Shown here one piece after another: positions 26,109-34,914 of a stretch of DNA of 64,000 nt. Within the stretch, counting starts at the first letter, position 1. The number at the start of each line of letters is the position of its first letter. A program made the translations under genes and the position numbers. Source of the stretch: Bacteroidota bacterium (lineage in GTDB: Bacteria; Bacteroidota; Bacteroidia; Chitinophagales; Saprospiraceae); NCBI GenBank assembly GCA_020160935.1, contig JAIUPL010000008.1:124001-188000 (forward strand). The letters are read 5' to 3'. The notes below the pieces were generated by a model, which saw nothing but the letters and a program-made list of their open reading frames with translations, did not search any database and was not told the DNA's origin.

Positions 26109-27140
26109 ATGGAACCAACATGGACTGATATCGGATCTGCAGTAGGGCAAATAGCAAGTGCAATAATTTCACTTGTCGGATTTATTTTTGTTTACTTACA
26201 AATCAGACAAACTAATGAAAATTTGAGACAGAGTAATCATACTGCAATTTATTCTATAAACACTGAATTATATAAATTCTTTGCAGAAAATAGCACTTTG
26301 AGGCCTTTTTTTCATGATGGTGTGATGCCAACTGAAAAAGATATGAATAAGGTATTGAGTGTTTCAGAACTATTTGCAGATTTTTTTGAATTTATTCTTG
26401 TAGAGAGAGATTCATTGGCTCCAGAGATAAGGCAGCCTTGGCTTAACTACATGAAAAAAATATTTGCAAATAGCCCGGGATTTAGAATATTTATTCATAA
26501 AAATAAAGATCAATACTGTGAAGAACTTCTCAATCTCTTTGCAAATGTTGCTCCGTCTATTCCTGATCAGGTTGCTACATGCGAAGATGTGAAGACTGAA
26601 AAAGATTTTTTTGAAGTAGATTCAATTTATCAAGAATGCTTTGGTAAATCAAGTGTACCTACAGATTTGCAACATTCATGGTGGCTCAAGCAACCCGGTG
26701 GCATCATTGCTTTGAAAGAGAATCAAGTTACTATTGGGGCGGTAAGTTTTTGGGATATTTCAAAAAAATGCTTTGAATTACTAATGCATGGAAAAATTAA
26801 GGAAAGGGAAATTTCTGCTGATGATCTTACAGTAGAAAACAGTGGCTATTTATATATTAGTGAAGCCGCAATTAAAGATGATTACAGAAATAAAAAACTT
26901 TCTTTTTTGTTACTTAGAAAAACAATCCTCTCAATTGAGGAAAAATTCAAACAACTAAAAGGGAAAAGAAATTTACAAATATTGGCCTTAGGATTTTCAT
27001 CAGAAGGAGAAATTATACTACGAAAATTAGGATTTCAAAAGATTCTTGATGCTACACAAACTGCCGATAATCAGCCTTTATTTCATCTAAAGATAGAAAG
27101 TATGGAAAGCGTCTTGGAAATAAAAAAAGCGTTACTCTAA
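26109..27140 (+). CDS. Membrane-anchored protein with C-terminal GNAT-like domain
   Basis: The 343-residue protein has one N-terminal membrane segment (IASAIISLVGFIFVYLQI, about 15-32), with the rest probably cytoplasmic. Residues 35-150 form a helical region rich in aromatic residues, similar in layout to small membrane-anchored helical proteins found near accessory genes. Residues 160-343 look like a GNAT acetyltransferase fold: GGIIALKENQVTIGAVSFWD, a YLYISEAAIKDDYRNKKLS strand-loop at the acetyl-CoA position, and a C-terminal ILALGFSSEGEIILRKLGF motif. The gene is clearly richer in A and T than its neighbours and adjoins a long palindromic element, both signs of lateral gain. It overlaps the convergent GDPD gene by 4 bases. 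Substrate and role are unknown. Confidence 0.7.
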   Translation: MEPTWTDIGSAVGQIASAIISLVGFIFVYLQIRQTNENLRQSNHTAIYSINTELYKFFAENSTLRPFFHDGVMPTEKDMNKVLSVSELFADFFEFILVERDSLAPEIRQPWLNYMKKIFANSPGFRIFIHKNKDQYCEELLNLFANVAPSIPDQVATCEDVKTEKDFFEVDSIYQECFGKSSVPTDLQHSWWLKQPGGIIALKENQVTIGAVSFWDISKKCFELLMHGKIKEREISADDLTVENSGYLYISEAAIKDDYRNKKLSFLLLRKTILSIEEKFKQLKGKRNLQILALGFSSEGEIILRKLGFQKILDATQTADNQPLFHLKIESMESVLEIKKALL

Positions 27141-27940
27141 TTCTTGATTTTTTCCCATAAGTCCAGTGCCATTTCCGGCTCATTGGTCGTGATATAGTCG
27201 AACCCTGCGTTCATCAGCCATTCCATGTCTGATTTTTCATTTACCGTCCAGGCATTGAGCAGGATATGGTTTTGCTGTGCTATGCTTACCCAGTCTGGGT
27301 GATCCCGATACACGGAATGATGGAAATCGGCGCCGCGTACGCCATCCGCTTTTAATTGTGCCGGATTGCGGTCGCCTTCGAGGTATTGCGTATGCACCTG
27401 CGGAGCCAGTTCCAGTATTTTTTTCAGGATATCGTAGTCGAAACTGATATAAACGACTCTTTTTTCCAGGTGAAGTTCGTGCACCAGGGCAAGCACACGG
27501 GCTGCAATGCGTTGTCCGCGTTCCTTGCTGGTTTCCGATGGTTTTATTTCACAAACCAGATAGGTATGAGGGTTTTGGTGTGCGCCTGCCAGCAGGTATT
27601 CCCGGAGTGTAGGAAGTTTTTCGCCATTGGAAAGCGGAAATTGTGTGATTTCTGCGTACCTGCTTTTTTCGATCGACAGGTTATGCCATGCAGGGTCGTG
27701 GTTGATGATGAGCGAATCGTCGGCCGTCATGCGCACGTCGAATTCGGAGCCGACACATCCAAGAGTGATGGCGGCCCGCAGCGATGCGATCGAATTTTCC
27801 GGTAGCCCTTTCGTTTTCCAGGCGCCCCGGTGTGCGACGACGGGATTGGTGGCGGCTTTGAAACGCTTGTTTTGAACGTTTTTTAAGCAGGCGGGAAACA
27901 CCATGCTGGTGAAAAGCAACAGGCAAATTGTATAGCGCAT
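27137..27940 (-). CDS. Glycerophosphodiester phosphodiesterase family lipoprotein
   Basis: The 267-residue protein has a lipoprotein signal (MRYTICLLLFTSMVFPAC) and a complete GDPD domain: VVAHRGAWKTKGLPENSIAS (catalytic His, Arg and PEN), GSEFDVRMTADDSLIINHDP (metal-binding Glu/Asp and second catalytic His), YLVCEIKPS, and a C-terminal LLNAWTVNEKSDMEWLMNAG motif. GDPD enzymes cleave glycerophosphodiesters into an alcohol and glycerol 3-phosphate. It lies downstream of the second SusC/SusD pair on the same strand behind a terminator, so surface uptake and hydrolysis of phospholipid head groups or teichoic-like polymers is a plausible joint task. The ATG at 27940 is chosen over a TTG three codons upstream. 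Confidence 0.92.
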   Translation of the reverse strand: MRYTICLLLFTSMVFPACLKNVQNKRFKAATNPVVAHRGAWKTKGLPENSIASLRAAITLGCVGSEFDVRMTADDSLIINHDPAWHNLSIEKSRYAEITQFPLSNGEKLPTLREYLLAGAHQNPHTYLVCEIKPSETSKERGQRIAARVLALVHELHLEKRVVYISFDYDILKKILELAPQVHTQYLEGDRNPAQLKADGVRGADFHHSVYRDHPDWVSIAQQNHILLNAWTVNEKSDMEWLMNAGFDYITTNEPEMALDLWEKIKN

Positions 27941-27974
27941 GTTCAGCAAAAACCTTTGAAAGCGTGCAAATTAC

Positions 27975-28007
27975 CAAAAAAATCAGCCCACCCGAGGGCA
28001 GGCTGAT
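27975..28007 (-). terminator. Terminator after the second SusD
   Basis: On the minus strand ATCAGCC and GGCTGAT form the base of a hairpin with an inner CCC/GGG stem, followed by a run of seven T. It is 20 bases past the SusD stop and separates it from the GDPD gene. Confidence 0.82.
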
Positions 28008-28027
28008 CATTTTGGTGGTGGTAAAAA

Positions 28028-29563
28028 TCAATACCCTGCATTCTGGGTAAGATTCGGATTGGCGTCGATTTCCAGTTGCGGGATTGGCATGATCCAGCGC
28101 GCTTGTGAACAGTGCGAGTAGTCCATTTTTACAGCAGGACCTACCACGCCGTTGTTGCAGGTGTAGGTATATTCTTCCAGTGCCTGCATCACATTGGTCG
28201 CCTCACCGGCGCGCACCAGGTCATCCCAGCGTTGTGCTTCGAATGCCAGTTCGAGGCGGCGTTCGTTGAGAATGGCTTTTTTCATTTCTGCTTTGGAGAG
28301 GCCGTTGGCCACAGGGCCGAGCCCTGCTCTGCTGCGAACGAGGTTGAGCGTGATAGCAGCATCGGCAGTGCTTCCCAGTTCGTTTTGGGCTTCGGCTTTC
28401 AGTAGTATGATGTCGGCCAGGCGCAGCAGGTAGTAGTCGTCGCCACTGGCCCAGCCGGCAGCGTGTTTCTGCTTGTAGTTGAATGGAATAGCCGTAGATG
28501 GATCCGCGCAAGGGTTCCAGTTTTCGTCTGCCCAACTGATCGGATCGCCATTGCCGTCGGTATTCCAGAATACGATATTGGCACTTTTACGCACCACATC
28601 GCCTGCAGCATCGTAGGCGGCCACCAGGTCTTTGGACGGAACGCAGTATTTCTGCCAGCCATCTTCGGGCGCCAGATACAATTCGATGCCCCAGCAGGAA
28701 GCCGACCAGTTGCCGGTTTCAAACGGGATTTCCAGGATGGATTCCGAATTCATATAGTGCAAACCATCGAACAAGTCAGCATAATTAGCCATCATGGAGT
28801 AGCCGGCCGGGCTGGTAATTACGGCATTGCAGTGTTCGAGTACATGGTTGTAGTCGCGGTCGCTGCGTTGTGCCCATACTTTGGCCAGCAGGGCATTGGC
28901 AGCACCTTTTGTTGCACGCACTTTGTTCACATTGGCGCCACCGGCGTACGTATCGGGCAGGTATTTCACCGCCACATCGAGGTCGGCCACTATCTGTGTG
29001 TACACTTCTGTTTCCGAAGCCCGCGCCTTGCGGGTGAGATCGGGGTCTGCCGTGTTCGACTGGAGTTCGAGCGGAACGCCGCCGTACATTTTCACCAGTT
29101 GGAAGTAGTTGAAAGCACGCAGGAAACTGGCCTCGCCGATGATCTGGTTGCGGCGCTCTTCTGTAAGCGCAGGGTCGTCGATACTGCCGATTTTGTCCAG
29201 CAGGATATTGCTACGGCCGATACCACGGTACAAGGCACGCCAGTTGGCAAAGTTGTGGTCATTGCTGGGTGGAAGAATAAAGCGATCGTAGTCGAGGAAT
29301 GTTTCCTCATTGTTGCCACCCGGATAGGCATTGTCAGAACGCACATCGCTCAGCATCACGTTCTCCCACTGATAGTAGTCGGAGCCGTAAAAAATATTGT
29401 AACAACCTGTCAGGGCGCTTTCGATATCTTTTGCGGTCACATAGGCATTACCCGTTGTCAGAGAAGTCTTGGGTGTATCGTCCAGAAATTTGGTACAGGA
29501 ATGCAATACCATGACGGACAAAAACAGCAGGGCTGTCTTCAGGTAAAAAGCATTTTTTTTCAT
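28028..29563 (-). CDS. SusD/RagB-family lipoprotein (second pair)
   Basis: The 511-residue protein has a lipoprotein signal (LLFLSVMVLHSC, lipid cysteine 23) and the SusD layout: EASFLRAFNYFQLVKMYGGVPL, KGAANALLAKVWAQ, the YYLLRLADIILLKAEAQNELG block, ILNERRLELAFEAQRWDDLVR, and the terminal IPQLEIDANPNLTQNAGY. It starts 20 bases after its SusC partner. It would capture ligand at the surface and hand it to the transporter. Regulation should come from the upstream sigma/anti-sigma pair. The substrate is not evident. Confidence 0.96.
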   Translation of the reverse strand: MKKNAFYLKTALLFLSVMVLHSCTKFLDDTPKTSLTTGNAYVTAKDIESALTGCYNIFYGSDYYQWENVMLSDVRSDNAYPGGNNEETFLDYDRFILPPSNDHNFANWRALYRGIGRSNILLDKIGSIDDPALTEERRNQIIGEASFLRAFNYFQLVKMYGGVPLELQSNTADPDLTRKARASETEVYTQIVADLDVAVKYLPDTYAGGANVNKVRATKGAANALLAKVWAQRSDRDYNHVLEHCNAVITSPAGYSMMANYADLFDGLHYMNSESILEIPFETGNWSASCWGIELYLAPEDGWQKYCVPSKDLVAAYDAAGDVVRKSANIVFWNTDGNGDPISWADENWNPCADPSTAIPFNYKQKHAAGWASGDDYYLLRLADIILLKAEAQNELGSTADAAITLNLVRSRAGLGPVANGLSKAEMKKAILNERRLELAFEAQRWDDLVRAGEATNVMQALEEYTYTCNNGVVGPAVKMDYSHCSQARWIMPIPQLEIDANPNLTQNAGY

Positions 29564-29583
29564 ATTTCTTGAGAAATGGAAGT

Positions 29584-32500
29584 TTAGAAACTAAGGTTGA
29601 GGCCGAGGATAATGTCGCGGGCGTGGGGGTAGGTTCCAAAATCCACACCGGGTGCTGTATTTTGGTTGGTAGCGCTTTGACTGTTGGTGCTGAATGCGCT
29701 TACTTCCGGGTCGAAGCCGGTGTATTTGGTGAATGTGAGCAGGTTTTCTACCGTGCAGTACACCATAAAGCGGCTCATTTTTAACTTTTTCAGTTTTTCA
29801 GCCGGAATGTTGTAACCCAGCGTCAGTGCTTTCAAACGGATGTAGGAACCGTTTTCCACGTAACGCGTCGAAACCGCCGAATTGTCCCAGTTGGAGGGCG
29901 AAACGCCCGGAATATCGGTCACATCACCCGGGTTTTTCCAGCGATCCAGCACGGTGGCCGACTGATTCATCGGCAACACCATCGACTCAGTCAGGATACG
30001 GGTGGCATTGAGAATGTCGTTGCCCTGAACGCCCTGGAAGAAGAAATCGAGGGTGAAGTTTTTGATGGTGAAAGAGTTGCTGAATCCGAAGATAAATTTC
30101 GGGTTGGCATTACCGATGATACCTACGCTGTCGGCGCTGTCGTCGGCAGTTCTCAGGAATTTGATTTTGCCGGTAGCCGGATCAACGCCCTGCGAGTATT
30201 TGCCATAGAAAGAACCAAGCGGCGAACCGGCCTGTACGATGGCCGTGTTCAGGCTGGTACCTGCGGGGTTCACCTCGCCAGTGTGCAGGGTGGTACCTAC
30301 GATGTCGAGCACCTTGCCTTTATTGAAGGAAATATTGAAGTCGGTGGCCCAGCGGAAGTTATCGCGTACGAAATTTTTGGAGCCGATCTGGAATTCAAAA
30401 CCTTTGTTCTCGATGCTGCCTGCATTTTGCAGGGCACTGGAGAAGCCAGTACTGGTAGGCTGGGTTACTTCGAGGAGCAGGTCGGTCGTTTTTTTCGTGT
30501 AGTAATCTGTGGTGATCGTCAGGCGGCCATTCAGGACCGTCAGGTCGATACCCACGTCGACCTGTGAGGTTTTTTCCCAGCGCAAGTCCTTGTTTTCCAG
30601 CGTGGTAGCAATGAAAGCCGGTTGTGCCTGACCGCCAATCAGGTATTTCTGCAGGGTGTCTACCAGTCCGTACCAGGCGTACGGACGTGAGCGGTCGTTG
30701 CCCACGATACCCCAACCTGCGCGCAGTTTCAGTTCGTTGATACCTGCTACTTTAAAGAAATCTTCTTCAGAGAGTTTCCAGCCTGCCGAGAAGGACGGGA
30801 AATATCCCCATTTGTGTTCGGGCGAAAACTGTCCGGAACCGTCCGCTCTGAAATTGGAAGTCAGGTAATACTTGTCGTCGTAGGAGTAATTCAACCTGCC
30901 GATAATGGCTGCGTGCGACAGACGGGCATAATCGGAATATGGAGTGGCCTTTACGTTGCCCGATTCTACAGAATTGTCGGGTGCACCGGTGAAGTCGTGA
31001 GAAGATTTGTAAAGATTGTCATTCACCTGGCGCGAAGCAATGAAACCGCCCATCAGCGCTACATTGTGTTTGTCGACTTGCGTATTAAAATTGGCAGTAT
31101 TTTCGGAAATCCAGTACTTGTATTCGTACGTGTTTTCAGCAGCCAGGCCTTTCAGCGACTGGCCGTAACGGGTCTGTACGGAGTCCTGGAAAGACGTAAA
31201 CAGGCCATTCGATTTTTCGAAGCCCAGGAGGCTTTTCACTTTCAGGCCGGTGGCTACTTCTGCTTCTGCATACACGTTGCCATGTACGCGGCTGTTGGAA
31301 AACTTGTGATCTGGCTGATACACTGTGGAAACCGGGTTTTCCAGGTCATTGATAAACGGGCTGCGCGCATATTCCTCCGGTTTATCCGGGTTGCGGATAC
31401 CAATGTTGGGCAGGGTAGTGTACAGACGAGCAATAACGCCATTGCGCTGATTTTCAGGCACATCGCGGTCCGTCCACTTGTCGTAGGCCAGGGCCGTTCC
31501 CACTTTCAGGAATTTGACCAACTGGTGGTCGAGGTTCAATTTGACGGTACCGCGTTTCAGGCTGTTGTTCAGTACGATACCGTTTTGATCGATAAAGGAG
31601 CCCGAAGCATAGTACGATGTTTTGGCTGTGCCGCCGGTGGCTGCCAGGTGGTAGTTCTGGGAAATACCGGTGCGGAAAATTTCATCCTGCCAGTTGGTAT
31701 TGGCGTTGTACTTGTTCCAGTCGGTCGATTCACCCATTTCCGTCATCAACTCGCGGAATTGATCGCCGTTCAGCATATCCATCCGTTTCCAGGGTTTGGA
31801 GAACGTAGCGGAAGTATTGAAATTGAGTTTGAGTTTCTGGTTTTTACCGCGTTTGGTGGTAATGATTACTACACCATTGGCGCCACTACTGCCAAAAACA
31901 GCGGCAGAAGAAGCGTCTTTCAACACGGTAATACTTTCAATGTCGGCCGGGTTGATTTCGTTCGTGTTATATGTTGGAACGCCATCCACTATATACAATG
32001 GGTCGCTGCCGGATGTAATAGAAGAAGTACCGCGCACGCGGATGGAAAAACCTGCCTGCGGCTGTCCGGACGAACGGATAACCTGCACACCGGCTGCTTT
32101 GCCTTCCATAGCGTAACCAAACTGGGTGTTGGAGCGGTTTTCCATGTCTTTGGAAGAAAGCGTGGCAACCGAACCCGTGAGGTCTTTTTTCTTCTGCGTG
32201 CCATAACCAACGACCACGATTTCACCGAGATTGGTATTGACTTCCTGCATGACGACGGTCAGCGTGTTTTTCCCATCCAGAGATACTTCACGTGTCTCGA
32301 AGCCGGTAAATGAAAATACCAACACTGCAAAATCGGGTGCTTCAAGGCGAAAACTGCCACTTGCATCGGTGGTGGTGCCCACATTCGTGCCTTTCACACG
32401 AATGGTCACCCCTACGAGCGGTTCATTCTTTTCGCTGAGCACCTTGCCAGTTACAATTTGCGACAACACATCTGCCGCCCCGGCTTTTTCGGTGATCACG

Positions 32501-32853
32501 ATCAGGCCACTGTTGAGTCTTTTGTAGTTCAATTCCGATCCTGCCAGCACTTCGTCCAGAACGGCTTCCACGGGTTCGTTTTGGCTGCTTACGTCCACCT
32601 TGTTTTTCAACGCCGGCAGTTCGTAATTGTATAAAAAACGCAGGGTCGTTTGTTTTTCAATGGCCCGGAACACTTTTTTGAGTTCCGTTTGTTTCAGGTT
32701 GAGGGTAACATTTTGAGCATCTGTGGTGCCTTTTGCGAGCACCTGAAAAGATGCCAGCGCCACGAGGACGGCTGTTATTTTCATAACGCGAAACGATTTT
32801 GCAGCATAACTTTGCCAAGAAAGCCATGTTGCGATAGGTACTTTTTGCTTCAT
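29584..32853 (-). CDS. SusC-type TonB-linked transducer with STN domain
   Basis: The 1089-residue protein carries a long N-terminus with a signal (VMKITAVLVALASFQVLAKG), then an STN domain at about 50-120 (VTLNLKQTELKKVFRAIEKQ and following), a carboxypeptidase-like domain (VTGKVLSEKNEPLVGVTIRV), the GEIVVVGYGTQKKKDLTGSV segment, the plug (SIRVRGTSSITSGSDPLYIV and ITVLKDASSAAVFGSSGANG) and a barrel ending in Phe (DIILGLNLSF). The STN domain is the contact for a FecR anti-sigma factor, whose gene is just upstream, so binding of ligand outside should activate the ECF sigma factor. The ATG at 32853 is chosen; a longer frame from 32949 has no signal-peptide logic. Confidence 0.96.
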   Translation of the reverse strand: MKQKVPIATWLSWQSYAAKSFRVMKITAVLVALASFQVLAKGTTDAQNVTLNLKQTELKKVFRAIEKQTTLRFLYNYELPALKNKVDVSSQNEPVEAVLDEVLAGSELNYKRLNSGLIVITEKAGAADVLSQIVTGKVLSEKNEPLVGVTIRVKGTNVGTTTDASGSFRLEAPDFAVLVFSFTGFETREVSLDGKNTLTVVMQEVNTNLGEIVVVGYGTQKKKDLTGSVATLSSKDMENRSNTQFGYAMEGKAAGVQVIRSSGQPQAGFSIRVRGTSSITSGSDPLYIVDGVPTYNTNEINPADIESITVLKDASSAAVFGSSGANGVVIITTKRGKNQKLKLNFNTSATFSKPWKRMDMLNGDQFRELMTEMGESTDWNKYNANTNWQDEIFRTGISQNYHLAATGGTAKTSYYASGSFIDQNGIVLNNSLKRGTVKLNLDHQLVKFLKVGTALAYDKWTDRDVPENQRNGVIARLYTTLPNIGIRNPDKPEEYARSPFINDLENPVSTVYQPDHKFSNSRVHGNVYAEAEVATGLKVKSLLGFEKSNGLFTSFQDSVQTRYGQSLKGLAAENTYEYKYWISENTANFNTQVDKHNVALMGGFIASRQVNDNLYKSSHDFTGAPDNSVESGNVKATPYSDYARLSHAAIIGRLNYSYDDKYYLTSNFRADGSGQFSPEHKWGYFPSFSAGWKLSEEDFFKVAGINELKLRAGWGIVGNDRSRPYAWYGLVDTLQKYLIGGQAQPAFIATTLENKDLRWEKTSQVDVGIDLTVLNGRLTITTDYYTKKTTDLLLEVTQPTSTGFSSALQNAGSIENKGFEFQIGSKNFVRDNFRWATDFNISFNKGKVLDIVGTTLHTGEVNPAGTSLNTAIVQAGSPLGSFYGKYSQGVDPATGKIKFLRTADDSADSVGIIGNANPKFIFGFSNSFTIKNFTLDFFFQGVQGNDILNATRILTESMVLPMNQSATVLDRWKNPGDVTDIPGVSPSNWDNSAVSTRYVENGSYIRLKALTLGYNIPAEKLKKLKMSRFMVYCTVENLLTFTKYTGFDPEVSAFSTNSQSATNQNTAPGVDFGTYPHARDIILGLNLSF

Positions 32854-33002
32854 ACTATTAAAAATAAAGGTTGAACAATAGGGAGCCTTACGGACGATCC
32901 TCTTCGTGAAAGGTTCCCGGTTTGATTTTGCCGGGGAATGTTGGCGCATTTCCCGGTTTTTTTATGTTACAGCCCACTGAAGTGAGCCTGCATCATCATG
33001 TG

Positions 33003-34097
33003 TTACGGCTTGTCGATATAGACCTGATTGCCGTCTATGCGGAAGCGGAAGGAAGCGGTGAGTTGCAGGGCGTGCAATGCTTCTTCCAGGGTTTCATTCT
33101 CTAACATTCCTGTAAATCGGTATTGGGCTACCTTTTCATCTCTGATCGTAATTTTCAAATTATACCAGCGTTCCATTTTCACCGCCAGTTCGTTGAAGTG
33201 GTCTCCTTCAAATACAAGCCTTCCATACACCCATGAAGTTTCGGTTCGTGTGCTGTCGGGCACAAGTTGAGACAGGCGGGTTACAGAAAGCAAGGGGGCT
33301 ATTTCTGAACTTTTTTCAGAAGGCGTGGACTTATTGTCTTCGGGCGCACCGGATGCCGATGTCTGTAAAACTGTATTTTTTTTCCGAATGACCAATTTTT
33401 CATGCGGGCGCAACATGATGCGGGCCGCATCCGTCGCATTGCGTTTTTCGACAGCGATCGAACCTTGCAGCAGGGTCGTTTCTACGGCATCCTCATCTGC
33501 ATAGGATTTCACGTTGAATACCGTGCCGATGACATGAATATCTATTTCACTGGTATGTAAAACAAAAGGATGGTCGGGGTTTTTCGCTACAATGAAATAG
33601 CCTTCGCCTTCGAGGGTAACTTCTCGCAGGGTATCGTTAAATACATCGGGGTACTTCAGTTTGCTGTCCGAATTGAGCCACACCTGCGTTCCGTCCGGGA
33701 GCGTAACTTTGGACTTTGCACCGCGTTCAATGACAATTTCATTGATATGTGCTTCTTTTTGTTCGGTTTTCAGAAAAGCGGGCCAGAAGCGCAAGGCGAC
33801 CAGGCCGAGCAGTAAAACCGCTGCGGCGGCAATTACACGGCGTGAAATGAAGGAAGTCCACACCGCGCGTTCGGGTCTGGAGGCTTTTTGCAGTATTTCC
33901 TGAAAACGGGTATCTGCATCCGTAGGCAAAGAACCGCCCGATTTGGCTCCTGCAGCCCAGAATGTATGAAGGATTTCGGCCCAAAACCGGTCATTTGCGT
34001 TCCATTGCAGGTAATCCTGCAATTCGCGCTCTTCTTCCGGAGTGGCTTCTCCGGCCATTTTTTTTGCCAGCAAGGCGGAAAGTCGGTTGTTGTCCAT
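33003..34097 (-). CDS. FecR-family anti-sigma factor
   Basis: The 364-residue protein has an N-terminal cytoplasmic sigma-binding domain (LLAKKMAGEATPEEERELQDYL), one membrane helix at about 86-104 (VIAAAAVLLLGLVALRF) and a periplasmic FecR domain (RGAKSKVTLPDGTQVWLNSDSKLKYP, GEGYFIVAKNPDHPFVL, IHVIGTVFNVKSY), then a C-terminal DUF4974/STN-like region (LVFEGDHFNELAVKMERWYN to ITIRDEKVAQYRFTGML). It holds the adjacent ECF sigma factor until signalled by the STN-bearing SusC. It lies 13 bases after the sigma gene and about 150 bases before the susC gene. Confidence 0.95.
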   Translation of the reverse strand: MDNNRLSALLAKKMAGEATPEEERELQDYLQWNANDRFWAEILHTFWAAGAKSGGSLPTDADTRFQEILQKASRPERAVWTSFISRRVIAAAAVLLLGLVALRFWPAFLKTEQKEAHINEIVIERGAKSKVTLPDGTQVWLNSDSKLKYPDVFNDTLREVTLEGEGYFIVAKNPDHPFVLHTSEIDIHVIGTVFNVKSYADEDAVETTLLQGSIAVEKRNATDAARIMLRPHEKLVIRKKNTVLQTSASGAPEDNKSTPSEKSSEIAPLLSVTRLSQLVPDSTRTETSWVYGRLVFEGDHFNELAVKMERWYNLKITIRDEKVAQYRFTGMLENETLEEALHALQLTASFRFRIDGNQVYIDKP

Positions 34098-34110
34098 ATG
34101 TTGAGAGAAC

Positions 34111-34761
34111 TCACTTACATAAGACAGCCTCCAGCAGAATTGACCCTAAAAGGAACATGGATTTTTTTTGAGAATTTGTTCGGCCGGCCCGCTGGATGTA
34201 TTCTTTCATGTGTTCACGAATGCGGCCAACAGCGATAACCATTTGAGCGTCAACGGTATTGACGGAAATGTGCAGAATGTCGGCCACTTCCTTGTACTTG
34301 AGTCCGTCTTCCCTGACCATGTTAAAAATAATCCTGCATTTGGGCGGAAGCGTTCCTACAGCTTCTTCCATGCGGGCCATCATCTCGGTCATAATAAGAA
34401 TTTGTTCGGGGCTGGGACTTGATGCGCTGTCTCCTATGTAATCTGCTGCTTCCAGGGGCGGTTTTTTGCCACTTTTTTGTGTGGCGAGGTAGTTCAGGGC
34501 GTTGTTTTTGATAGCAGCATACAGATAAATGCGGAGGTTTTTGATGTCGGGAAGGGCGTGTTTGTTGCGCCAGAGTTTTACAAAAACATCATCGGTAATG
34601 TCCACGGCACCCTCTTCTGATTTGACGATCGAGTAGGCAAAGCGCTGAAGCCGCTCAAAAAACAAAAGAAAGATTTGGCGGAAAGCAGCCGTGTCGCCTG
34701 CAGCCGCTTGTTCCTGTAAAAGAGGTAAATGCTGTTCGTCGCCAGGCGCCACAAACTTCAT
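34111..34761 (-). CDS. ECF-type RNA polymerase sigma factor
   Basis: The 216-residue protein has sigma region 2 (FRQIFLLFFERLQRFAYSIV and ITDDVFVKLWRNK) and region 4 (LPPKCRIIFNMVREDGLKYK and VADILHISVNTVDAQMVIAV), as in the Bacteroidota family of ECF factors that serve SusC/SusD loci. Its C-terminus carries an extra hydrophobic tail of about 20 residues (KKSMFLLGSILLEAVLCK), which is not usual and might be a frame-end extension or a membrane-touching segment. It is the first gene of the sigma, anti-sigma, SusC, SusD series. Confidence 0.94.
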   Translation of the reverse strand: MKFVAPGDEQHLPLLQEQAAAGDTAAFRQIFLLFFERLQRFAYSIVKSEEGAVDITDDVFVKLWRNKHALPDIKNLRIYLYAAIKNNALNYLATQKSGKKPPLEAADYIGDSASSPSPEQILIMTEMMARMEEAVGTLPPKCRIIFNMVREDGLKYKEVADILHISVNTVDAQMVIAVGRIREHMKEYIQRAGRTNSQKKSMFLLGSILLEAVLCK

Positions 34762-34821
34762 GGGTTAGGATCGGTGGTTGTTGGAAACCACCCCGCAAAT
34801 TTTGAAAAAAAAACGGAGAAA

Positions 34822-34878
34822 TTAGAGCGAGTTCGCAATTTTCAGTCTGTGGCAAAAAATCACGAACTCGCTCTTTAA
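34822..34878. repeat. Palindromic element 3 (12-bp core arms)
   Basis: AGAGCGAGTTCG (34824-34835) and CGAACTCGCTCT (34863-34874) are perfect complements around a 27-base spacer. The end sequence TTAGAGCG(A/T)GTT is shared with elements 1 and 2. It lies between the sigma factor gene and the end of cheB, both on the minus strand, and may also end the chemotaxis-like transcript. Confidence 0.8.
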
Positions 34879-34914
34879 CAGATGGAAAGGTGCTCAAAAT
34901 CTGGAAGATTAAAT

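Noticed and set aside
30814-32313. A 499-codon open frame on the plus strand
   Set aside because: It is the complement of the STN-type SusC gene. Codon bias of the true gene keeps the opposite frame open.
32933-32967. A plus-strand terminator (CCGGGGAATG...CATTTCCCGG followed by seven T)
   Set aside because: The hairpin is good, but no plus-strand gene lies upstream and the minus strand lacks a T run, so it is left as a leader hairpin of the SusC transcript.
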